This document shows, one piece after another, positions 56,112-64,000 of a DNA stretch of 64,000 nt. This DNA is from Gemmatimonadota bacterium (GTDB taxonomy: Bacteria > Gemmatimonadota > Gemmatimonadetes > Gemmatimonadales > GWC2-71-9). Each line of letters begins with the position of its first letter. Position 1 is the stretch's first letter. The stretch lies in assembly GCA_016704275.1 (NCBI GenBank), contig JADJAK010000006.1, forward strand, positions 1-64,000. The letters are read 5' to 3'. The notes below the pieces were generated by a model. It was not told the DNA's origin. It saw only the letters and a list, made by a program, of their open reading frames with translations, and made no database searches. Made by a program: the position numbers and the translations under genes.

Positions 56112-57784
56112 CGCGAGGCGTGCGTCAGCGTCGCGGTGCTCGCCGAGATCAGTCCTTCGATCAGCCCGGCGACGATCAACAGCACCACCGCGGCGGCGAC
56201 CATCGGCAAGGCGCGCCGCGAGGCCAGCACCAGCGCGTCACGCCGGCTGTAGTCGCCCGGGACGATGACCGCCCGACCGAGCAGGAAGCCGGCCGCACCC
56301 GCCACCCAGATCGCAAACAGCTCCAGCACGCCGTGCCCCATCACGAAACTCCAGAGATAGCCCAGCACACCAAGGTTCGCGAAGTGGCCGCTGACCGCGC
56401 CGAGTTGCAGGCCATTGAAGGCCAGCAGCAGCAACGAGCCGACGCCAAACACCACACCGGAGGCAAAGCACGCGACCGCGACCCGCACATTGTTGGCGAT
56501 GATCGACGTGGCCATCACCGGCCGCTTCTCGGCCGACACCTCGACGTACCCACTCCCCGCGGGTCCTCGGCTTTGCCCAGCCTCGGCGCGCTCGAGCATC
56601 ACGTCGGGGATGAGCGACGGGGCGAGCCCGGGCTGTTCGCGCAGCAAGGCGTAACCGCCGATCCCCGGCACGATGAAGAGCGCCGCGGCGAGCAGCACCG
56701 TCCGCCACGAAGCCACCACCGCGGCCGGCGCCTCGACGACCAGGAATCGTGAGAGTCGGCGCCAGCTCCGCCGCTCCGCACGATAGAGCGCGTTGTGTCC
56801 GGCGGCGACGAGGCGCTCGAGCCGCGCCGACACGACGGGGTCGGCGCCATAGGTGCGGACCCGGGCCAGGTCGGCCGCCACCTCGCGGTAGCGGGCGGCG
56901 AAGTCCGGCAACTCCTCGGCGCTCAACACGTCGAGTCCGCCGCGCGCGACGCGCCCGGCCAAAAGGTCAAAGGCATCCCAGCGGGCGCCCTTCCGCGCCA
57001 ACAGCCGTTCGGACACCGCGCGTCGCCCGCCGCCACTCCGTGCGCCGAACTTGCCGCGCCGGCGGCCACGCTCGCGGTTGTACAACTCCTGCAGGAATTG
57101 GAAGTCGTCGCCCGGACGATCCGGAAAGCGGCCGGCAAAGCGCGCCGCGAACTGCGTGGCGAACCGATTGCGCACCGGACGCGGCAGGGATGGCGCCCGC
57201 CCGATGAATTCGCGCACCAGGGCAAACTCGTCGTCCGCCAACTCCGGCGAGCCATCCGCCTCCGCATCGACGGCGTCGTCGACCGGCTCGGCCGGTCGGG
57301 CCACCTCGACGGGTTGATCACGCACCACCACCGTCCCGGCGACCAGATCGCCGAGCCGTTTCGCTCGCGGGTGAACGGCGATCAGGACCAACCCGATCAT
57401 GCCGACCATGTCGATCGGTGTCAGCAGGTGGCGGGTCGCGGCATCCGCAAAGGTCAATCCATGCCCGCTGTCGCGGATGGTGCGGATCCCCACCATCCGC
57501 TTCCCGGGCGTCTGGCCGCGGCGCAACCCCTCGAAGAGCGCGAAGTAGAGCCAGATCAGCGAGTAGAGCAACAGGATTTGCAACGCACTGATCCAGCCGG
57601 AGAAGTTCCCCCAGAAGAGCAGCGAGACCGTCACCACCAGGGAAAGGATGAAGACCAGCAGCATATCGACGAGGGCCGCGAGCGCACGGCTGCCGACGCC
57701 GGCGAGCTCGTAGTCGAGGACGACGTGCTCCGGTGTTTCGAGCTCGAAATGCTGCCGATAGGTCGGTGCCGGAGTGTCGGCCAT
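56108..57784 (-). CDS. Fusion of RDD and SpoIIM membrane domains
   Basis: The 558-residue protein starts with an RDD domain (about residues 20-150: DYELAGVGSRALAALVDMLL, LRRGQTPGKRMVGIRTI, AKRLGDLVAGTVVV). A charged linker (150-190) follows, with a long helical soluble segment (about 190-320, EFIGRAPSLPRP, SERLLARKGARWDAFDLL). The end is a SpoIIM/YtgB-type membrane part with four or five hydrophobic segments (VIIVPGIGGY-like at 340, FGVGSLLLLAFNGLQLGAV, GHGVLELFAIWVAGAAGFLL). SpoIIM-family proteins relate to DUF95, possibly transporters or envelope factors. It is divergent from the MoxR operon. Confidence 0.88.
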   Translation of the reverse strand: MADTPAPTYRQHFELETPEHVVLDYELAGVGSRALAALVDMLLVFILSLVVTVSLLFWGNFSGWISALQILLLYSLIWLYFALFEGLRRGQTPGKRMVGIRTIRDSGHGLTFADAATRHLLTPIDMVGMIGLVLIAVHPRAKRLGDLVAGTVVVRDQPVEVARPAEPVDDAVDAEADGSPELADDEFALVREFIGRAPSLPRPVRNRFATQFAARFAGRFPDRPGDDFQFLQELYNRERGRRRGKFGARSGGGRRAVSERLLARKGARWDAFDLLAGRVARGGLDVLSAEELPDFAARYREVAADLARVRTYGADPVVSARLERLVAAGHNALYRAERRSWRRLSRFLVVEAPAAVVASWRTVLLAAALFIVPGIGGYALLREQPGLAPSLIPDVMLERAEAGQSRGPAGSGYVEVSAEKRPVMATSIIANNVRVAVACFASGVVFGVGSLLLLAFNGLQLGAVSGHFANLGVLGYLWSFVMGHGVLELFAIWVAGAAGFLLGRAVIVPGDYSRRDALVLASRRALPMVAAAVVLLIVAGLIEGLISASTATLTHASR

Positions 57785-57885
57785 GAATCCGATTGGCGGT
57801 GGGGGGTGCCGGAACGGCGAATTCCCGGTAATGTACGGCGTCGGATCTTTCCCGCCCAACTCCCCTCCCCCAGGAGTGTTCCACG

Positions 57886-58632
57886 ATGAGCGCACCCGTG
57901 TTGCGTCCGCTCTCCGCTGGTGAAGTGCTCGACGTCTCCTTCGGGGTGTACCGAGCGCACTTCGTCCCGCTGGTCACCATCGCGGCCATGACCCGCGTGG
58001 TACCGGACTCGCTGGGGATCTACGTCGAGCGCTCGGGTGGCCTGCTGGAGAACATCCCGTTGGGCGCGACCCACCTCTTGCTCTCGTTCGTGCTTTCGAC
58101 CATCGGCATCGCCGCCACCACGTCGGTGGTCTCCGAGGCCTACCTCGGCGGCACGGTCCGCGCGGTCGACGCCATCCGCGACGCCTTCGGCTTCATCGGT
58201 CGACTGCTGGTGTCGTCCATCGGCAGTGCGATGCTGATCGTGACCGGCTTCATCCTGCTGATCATCCCCGGGTTCATCGCGATGTCCGGACTCATGCTGA
58301 GCTCGGTGGTCGTGGTCCTCGAGGACAAGCCGGGGATCGACGCCTTGCAACGCTCCTGGGATCTCAGCAAGGGTTTCCGCCGGAAGATCCTCTCGGTCAT
58401 CGGCATCACCATGCTCCTGCTGGTCGTTCCGACCATGCTGGTCGGTGCCATGCTGGCGATTCGCGCGGGGAGCACGGAGCCTGGGATTCCGATGATGGTC
58501 GCCACCTCGATCCTCAGCATCTTCGTCTATCCCTTCGTCTATGTCGCGACGGTCGTGCTCTACTACGACATCCGGGTGCGCAAGGAAGGCTTCGACCTCG
58601 AACTCATGGCCGCGGACGTCCCGGCGACGTGA
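57886..58632 (+). CDS. Multi-pass membrane protein, glycerophosphodiesterase-membrane-like
   Basis: The 248-residue protein has four to six membrane segments and begins with the pattern VLRPLSAGEVLDVSFGVYRA that is common in membrane components near MoxR-type operons. AGEVLD and VYR-x-HF are its conserved features. Later segments include FVLSTIGIAATTSVVSEAYL and FILLIIPGFIAMSGLMLSSV, and it ends ATVVLYYDIRVRKEGFDLEL. It probably belongs to the GlpQ-membrane/DUF7847-type group and is of unknown function. AGGAGTG is a ribosome site, and TAATGT about 55 bases upstream is a possible -10. It is the first gene of a five-gene operon. Confidence 0.85.
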   Translation: MSAPVLRPLSAGEVLDVSFGVYRAHFVPLVTIAAMTRVVPDSLGIYVERSGGLLENIPLGATHLLLSFVLSTIGIAATTSVVSEAYLGGTVRAVDAIRDAFGFIGRLLVSSIGSAMLIVTGFILLIIPGFIAMSGLMLSSVVVVLEDKPGIDALQRSWDLSKGFRRKILSVIGITMLLLVVPTMLVGAMLAIRAGSTEPGIPMMVATSILSIFVYPFVYVATVVLYYDIRVRKEGFDLELMAADVPAT

Positions 58633-59234
58633 TCACGGCCCAAGGGGATTCGCTCCGCACCCTCCTCGACTCGGTCTTCGCCGCACCAACGTATCGGTGG
58701 AGCGAGCCGACGGATCCCCTCGCCGCGGTGCGACTGCGCTTCGCCGAATTGATGGACTGGATCAGGCACCTCGAATCGAACAGCCCCGCACTCTATCTGG
58801 TGGTGGTCGGGATCCTGGTGGCGCTCCTGGTGGCGGTGCTGGTGCACGTCGGCTGGCTGGTGTGGCAGACACTGCGTGCGCCGCCGACTGTCGCCGCGAT
58901 CATGCCGAGTGCGGCGGAACGGCGTGACGCCGCCTGGTTCCGCGCCGAGGCCGATCGTCTCGCGAGCGCGGGGCGCTATCGCGAGGCGGTCCAGGCCGAT
59001 TTTCTCGCGCTGGTCCTGACGCTCGACGGCTGGGGTGCGATGCACTTCCATCCCAGCAAGACGCCGGCAGAATATCTCGGCGAACCCGCGCTTCGTGGCG
59101 AAGCGCGCGAGGAATTCCGCGACCTGGTCCGCCAGCTCTACCGCATTGTCTTCGGCGGCGCGGCCTGCGACGCGGCCGACTACGCAGAATGGCGCCGTCG
59201 CGCCGCGCCGGAGCGCTATGCGCCCGCGCACTGA
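58629..59234 (+). CDS. DUF4129 domain membrane protein
   Basis: The 201-residue protein has one membrane segment at about 57-80 (ALYLVVVGILVALLVAVLVH) and a C-terminal DUF4129 helical region: SAAERRDAAWFRAEADRLAS, GRYREAVQADFLALVLTLDG. DUF4129 proteins accompany MoxR ATPases and DUF58 proteins. The N-terminal region includes DSVFAAPTYRWSEP, typical of the family. The GTG start overlaps the previous stop by four bases. It overlaps the next gene by 17 bases. Confidence 0.85.
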   Translation: MITAQGDSLRTLLDSVFAAPTYRWSEPTDPLAAVRLRFAELMDWIRHLESNSPALYLVVVGILVALLVAVLVHVGWLVWQTLRAPPTVAAIMPSAAERRDAAWFRAEADRLASAGRYREAVQADFLALVLTLDGWGAMHFHPSKTPAEYLGEPALRGEAREEFRDLVRQLYRIVFGGAACDAADYAEWRRRAAPERYAPAH

Positions 59235-60386
59235 ACTCCTCCTGGTCGTCACCACCGTCGCGGTGTTGCTTGCCATCGCAGGGCTGCTCGCCGGCAGCGA
59301 CAAGCGGATCACCGAAGATGAGCGCGCCTCGACCCTGGTTACCGGGCCGGGGGGGACGTCGGGCATCCTCGAGGCCACTCGGGGCCTGGGGATCTCGGTC
59401 CGTCGGCAGCGCGATCGGACCACGCGCCTGGCCGTGCCCGACAGCAACCAGCGCACCCTGCTCGCACTGCTGAATCCGTCGGCACCCCTCAGCGGTCCGG
59501 ATCGGGCTGCCATCGAACGCTTCCGTCGCACCGGCGATCTGCTGCTCGCCGGCACGGCGGCCAGTTCCTTGATGCGCTGCTACGGCTATCGGGTCGAGCC
59601 GCACCCCTTCGATTCGCTCGCGGTCCGCGAAGCGCCGATGACCGTCCACGCGCTGCTGCAGCCCACCGGTGAGGGGGTCGCCGCCGATTCGAGTCGCGTC
59701 TTCGACACCGGGGCCACGCGCTGCGCCGTCCCGCGCTACGCACGCGTCACGCCGCTGCTCACGACGCCCAAGGGCTTGGTCGCGGTTCGCCTCGAGCCCG
59801 CGGATTCCTCGGGGAATGTCCTCCTCGTGGCCGATGTCGCGCTCTTCCGCAATCGCGTCGTGCGTCGGCATGACAACGGCGCCGGCCCCTTCGTGCTCGG
59901 CCTGATGGCCGGACGGTACGATCAGGTGGTCTTCGAGGAGTACCACCACGGATTCGGCGCGAGCGGATCGCTCGGCGAGGCCGTGGTCGACTGGAGTGGC
60001 CGCTCCCCCTGGGGATGGGCCGCCTGGCAACTCGCGGGCGTCGGCGTCCTCGTCTTGCTGTTCGGCGCCTTCCGCTTCGGACAGATCGGCGCGCGCATCG
60101 ACCGGCGACGCCGCAATCCGATCGAGCATCTCCGCGCCCTGGCCACCGCCCTCTCGGCGGCCAAGGGCCACGACGAGGCCATTGGCGCCATCGTGCGCGG
60201 CCTGCGTCGTCGATTGACGCCGACGGCGCTGCGGTCGCGCGGCGACTGGCGTCGGTGGCTGGTCGAGCAGGATGGCAACACCACGTCGGCCGAGGGACGT
60301 CGCGCGCTCGATACCCTGATTCACCTGACGACACCCGGGCAACCGGCGTCGAGCGTCTTGCAAGCGGCGAACGCCGCGGAGGAGTT

Positions 60387-60408
<22 letters not shown>
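59218..60408 (+). CDS. DUF4350 domain membrane protein
   Basis: The 396-residue protein has an N-terminal membrane helix (ELLLVVTTVAVLLAIAGLLA), a DUF4350 extracytoplasmic domain, and a second membrane segment near residue 275. The DUF4350 domain includes SGILEATRGLGISVRRQRDR, NQRTLLALLNPSAPLSGPDR and VVFEEYHHGFGASGSLGEAV. The second segment is WQLAGVGVLVLLFGAFRFG. A C-terminal cytoplasmic helical tail follows. DUF4350 proteins are GATase-like-fold components of MoxR clusters. The ATG at 59218 is chosen; the end overlaps moxR by 22 bases. Confidence 0.88.
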
Positions 60409-61366
<958 letters not shown>

Positions 61367-61370
<4 letters not shown>

Positions 61371-62908
61371 TCCTTCCCTCGCGTCGCTGGTTCCTGGTCG
61401 CCGCGGCACTTGCCGCAGTCGCCCCGCTCGCCATCTGGTGGCCGGCGGCCGGCGTGGTGTGGCTGACACTCGACTTGCTCTGGGTGCTGGCCTTCCTCCT
61501 CGACGCCCGCGACGCCGCCGCGCTGCCGCTCGAAGAATGGCCGGTCACCCGCGAGGCGCCGCCGGCGTTTTCTGTCGGCCGGACACTGCCGGTGAGCTAC
61601 ACCTGGCGCAACACGCTCACCCGTCCGGTGCAGCTGGTGGTCCGCGAGGAGCTCCCTGCCCCGCTCGATTGGCCTGGCGACCGGACCCGCATGTTGCTCC
61701 TGCCGGCCGCCGGCACCGTCCTCGAGGAACTGGCGTTCACTCCCGCCCGGCGCGGCAAGGCCACCGCGGGTCTGCTGCATCTGCGCGGCCTCGGCCGCTG
61801 GGGGCTTGCCTGGCGGCAAGCGGTGCGACCGCTGCCGTGGAGTGTCACCGTCTATCCCAACCTGCGCCACGCGGCGATCCGCGCGCTGCCGACGCAATCG
61901 CAGCGCCGGCGCGAAGCGGGGCAACGCACCGTGCGCCGGTTGGGTGAGGGTCGCGTCTTCGAGAGTCTGCACGAGTGGGTGCCCGGCGAAGAGACGCGCT
62001 CGATCGACTGGAAGGCGACCGCGCGGCGCGGCAAGCTGATGGTGCGGCGCTACGAAGACGAGCGGCGCCAGCAGGTGTTGATGATGATCGATGCCGGTCG
62101 ACTGCTGACCGCTGAGAGCGAGGGACGTCCTCGGCTCGAGGCGGCGATCGACGCTGCGCTGGAGCTGGCGCACAGCGCGGTCCTGCACGACGACAACATC
62201 GGGCTCTTCGTCTTTGCCGATCAGGTGATGCGCTTCATTCCGCCGGCGCGCGGCCGACGTGCCCTGCGGCAGGTGCTCGACGCGCTCGCCACCATTGAAG
62301 GGCGGATGGTCGAGCCCGACTACCCGGCGGCGTTCGCGTACCTCGCGGCGCGGCACCGCAAGCGCGGGCTCACGGTGCTCTTCACCGACGTGGTCGACCG
62401 TACCGCCAGCGATGCCGTCGTGGCGCAGGCAGGCTCACTCCGCCCGCGCCACCTGCCGCTGGCCGTCACGCTGCGCGACACGGCGCTCGAGCGAATCGCG
62501 ACTCGGCGCCCGCTGCATGTGGAGGAGGCCTACGAACGCGCCGCTGCCGAGGAGTTGCTGGAGGCGCGCGAGGGGGCGTTGGCCGAGATGCGCCCCTACT
62601 TGCCGATACAAAACCCCGCGAACACCCGGTCGAACACCTCCTCCCGATCCACCACCCCAATCAGCCCATCGAGCGCGGCGACCGCCTCCTGCAGCTGGTG
62701 CGCTCCCAGCACGACCTCCCCTGCCCCCAGCTCCTCGTCGGCGAGGCGCAGCGCCGCGAGCGCGGCGTCGATGGCGGCGCGATGCCGAGCCCTGGTCAGA
62801 AGGCCGCCATCGCCGGCCGAACGCGCCACGCCGCCGAAGAGTCGAGCGGCGAGGAGCCGCCGGAGGTCGGCGATCCCTTCGCCGGTGTGGGCGGAGACAA
62901 AGGAGTAG
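61367..62908 (+). CDS. DUF58 protein, C-terminus replaced by antisense mnmE sequence
   Basis: Residues 1 to about 408 are a normal DUF58 protein: two hydrophobic segments (about 8-45), then RVFESLHEWVPGEETRSIDW, KATARRGKLMVRRYEDERRQ and VLMMIDAGRLLTAES. The VWA-like region continues to ALAEMR. There the family usually goes on with a short strand and helix (about 30 residues), but this frame enters GCGCCCCTAC and then reads the antisense of mnmE until 62908, giving about 105 Ser/Ala/Arg-rich residues. The real gene is therefore truncated by a rearrangement or a misassembly. MoxR normally activates this partner. Confidence 0.85.
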
Positions 62909-63963
62909 CCTGTAGTACCCCGTTCTTTCACACCCAGGACATCTGATTTGGTCGCGATCTGCGCTGTTTCGCGAGAATGTGTAAATGAATATTCATTTCT
63001 TTCTCGGTTTTCCGCCAAGTCGTTGCAGTAGAGGATGATATCCGCTGCCTCAAGGTACCGCCGCGAGACTTCGACCCCCATCGCCTCAAGCCGGTCGCCT
63101 GAGTTGCGGAGTCCCGCGGTATCTACGAGGCGCACTGGCCACCCCTCCACCGTGGTGTCCGCTTCGATCGCGTCGCGGGTGGTGCCGGGGATCTCGGTGA
63201 CCAGAGCACGCTCACTGCCGAGGAGCGCGTTGAAGAGCGTCGACTTGCCCGCATTGGGTGGCCCGGCCAGGACCACCAAGGCGCCCTGCCGCACCCGCTC
63301 ACCATCAGCGGCGGTCGCCAGCAACCCCTCGAGTTGGGCCATGAGCCCGCGCACGGCCGCCACCGGCCGCTCCGGGGCGACCGGCCCGTCGTCCTCTTCG
63401 GGAAAGTCGACCGCGTAGGCCAGCAGGGCCTGCGCCTGGAGCGTCTCCTCACGCAGCGCGGCGATTCGCCGGGAGAGGGCGCCATCGAGCTGCCGCAGCG
63501 CCACCCTGGCCTGCCCCGGCGCGGTCGCCGAGATCAGGTCGCCGACCGCCTCGGCCTGCAACAGGTCGAGTTTGCCGTTGAGGACGGCCCGACGGGTGAA
63601 CTCGCCCGGCTCCGCCATTCGCGCCCCGGCGGCCACGATCGCCGCCACGACCAGCCCCGGCACCAGGGCGCCCCCATGCACCGAGAACTCCACCGTGTCG
63701 TCGCCGGTGAAGGAGTGCGGTGCCGGAAAGCAGGTCACCAGCGCCTGGTCGATCGCCTCGCCGTCCGGCCCGACCAGCGCCACCAGCTGCGCCTCGCGGG
63801 CGCGAGCAACCTCCACCGAGGGCGCCAAACGCGCGGCCATCGCGAACGCCTCCGGCCCGCTCAGCCGCACGATGGCGATGGCGCCGAGTCCGGGGGCGGT
63901 GGCGATGGCGACGATGGTGCTGTCGGTCGTTAGTCGTTGGTCGTTGGTCGTTAGGTCGGGCAT
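62596..63963 (-). CDS. mnmE: tRNA modification GTPase MnmE
   Basis: The 455-residue protein is full-length, ending with the catalytic FAGFCIGK. It has the THF-binding N-terminal domain (IVAIATAPGLGAIAIVRLSG), the G domain with G1 GPPNAGKSTLFN, G2 IPGTTRDAIE, G3 DTAG and G4 TKSD (usual NKxD). It makes 5-substituted uridines at tRNA wobble positions with MnmG. The first residues (PDLTTNDQRLTTDS) are heptamer-derived. The start ATG at 63963 is six bases after TACCTT. A stretch of about 110 bases in the G domain (62920-63030) has markedly lower GC. Confidence 0.95.
   Translation of the reverse strand: MPDLTTNDQRLTTDSTIVAIATAPGLGAIAIVRLSGPEAFAMAARLAPSVEVARAREAQLVALVGPDGEAIDQALVTCFPAPHSFTGDDTVEFSVHGGALVPGLVVAAIVAAGARMAEPGEFTRRAVLNGKLDLLQAEAVGDLISATAPGQARVALRQLDGALSRRIAALREETLQAQALLAYAVDFPEEDDGPVAPERPVAAVRGLMAQLEGLLATAADGERVRQGALVVLAGPPNAGKSTLFNALLGSERALVTEIPGTTRDAIEADTTVEGWPVRLVDTAGLRNSGDRLEAMGVEVSRRYLEAADIILYCNDLAENRERNEYSFTHSRETAQIATKSDVLGVKERGTTGYSFVSAHTGEGIADLRRLLAARLFGGVARSAGDGGLLTRARHRAAIDAALAALRLADEELGAGEVVLGAHQLQEAVAALDGLIGVVDREEVFDRVFAGFCIGK
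62983..62998. repeat. AT-rich perfect palindrome inside mnmE
   Basis: AAATGAATATTCATTT is a perfect 16-base palindrome. Flanking CGAGAA and TTCTCG extend it as an imperfect inverted repeat. It lies within coding sequence of the G domain in an otherwise GC-rich gene. Confidence 0.85.
63923..63957. repeat. GTTGGTC/GTTAGTC heptamer array within mnmE start
   Basis: Four or five units of TCGTTAG/TCGTTGG lie within the first codons of mnmE, read in frame on the minus strand as alternating LTTNDQRLTT. Confidence 0.92.
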
Positions 63964-63969
63964 GGGTGA

Positions 63970-63975
63970 AAGGTA
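63970..63975 (-). promoter_or_regulatory. Candidate -10 (TACCTT) of a leaderless mnmE start
   Basis: On the minus strand TACCTT is six bases before the ATG at 63963. The surrounding CTCACCTCTTACCTTTCACC also occurs at about 37927-37946 inside another repeat, so this promoter appears to be repeat-derived. Confidence 0.5.
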
Positions 63976-64000
63976 AGAGGTGAGACGGATGCCCACGCGG

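Overview
The window is a GC-rich bacterial chromosome segment with densely packed short operons. No rRNA, CRISPR array, prophage or insertion sequence was seen, and there is one tRNA gene (tRNA-Phe). Several features together suggest a member of the Gemmatimonadota or a close relative: very high GC, many secreted proteins whose signal peptides end in Ala-Gln, paired M16 proteases, a MoxR/DUF58/DUF4129/DUF4350 operon and a RDD-SpoIIM fusion. This assignment is an inference from gene content; no taxonomic marker was compared.

Layout. 1-9.1 kb holds small accessory genes: a winged-helix-like fragment, DUF2442, a 955-residue PKD lipoprotein, a broken TonB-like gene, HicBA, a DHFR-like reductase, a membrane-anchored nuclease-like protein, DUF3293, and a Tat-exported DUF1508 protein. 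9.4-14.9 kb has an OGFr-like protein, an APC permease, DDAH, a beta-barrel-like protein and a zinc alcohol dehydrogenase. 14.9-22.3 kb is a sugar locus: a PQQ-type sugar dehydrogenase on the minus strand and a plus-strand operon of three exported proteins (MGH1-like glycosidase, GH2, GalM). 22.5-30.7 kb is mostly minus strand: an SH3 protein, tRNA-Phe, a CoA transferase, an Lrp-type sensor domain, two DinB proteins, a ClpP-like protease and a hotdog thioesterase. 30.8-37.9 kb carries upp, a metal-site-deficient beta-CASP protein, YdcF, an active beta-CASP nuclease and an M16 protease pair. 38-51.5 kb is largely housekeeping: a Nudix hydrolase, a sigma factor with a zinc-finger partner, holA, mutS, cystathionine beta-synthase, rsmD, ddl and a rhomboid. 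51.5-64 kb has a large hybrid histidine kinase, CDGSH, RDD-SpoIIM, the MoxR operon and mnmE.

The most unusual feature is the intergenic DNA. Three dispersed families occupy most gaps. (1) Heptamer tandem repeats with several different 7-bp units, usually arranged as two inverted arms that can form a hairpin. (2) A palindrome of about 20-26 bp with covarying inner bases (GGGCG-NN-GC..GC-NN-CGCCC). (3) A larger element built from GTCATCCTGAGCGAAG and GTCGAAGGACCT around a variable small hairpin. They supply stop codons to several genes. In four places they lie inside genes: the signal peptides of an M16 homologue and of a SPOR protein, the C-terminal tail of MutS, and the N-terminus of MnmE.

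A second recurrent pattern is a TANNNT -10-like hexamer exactly 5-7 bases before the start codon of at least eight genes. This suggests leaderless transcripts. Several G homopolymers, including one of 62 bases and a G/C-only block of about 300 bases, look like sequencing or assembly artefacts. The DUF58 gene runs head-on into mnmE at a half-palindrome, which is either a real repeat-mediated rearrangement or a misjoin.
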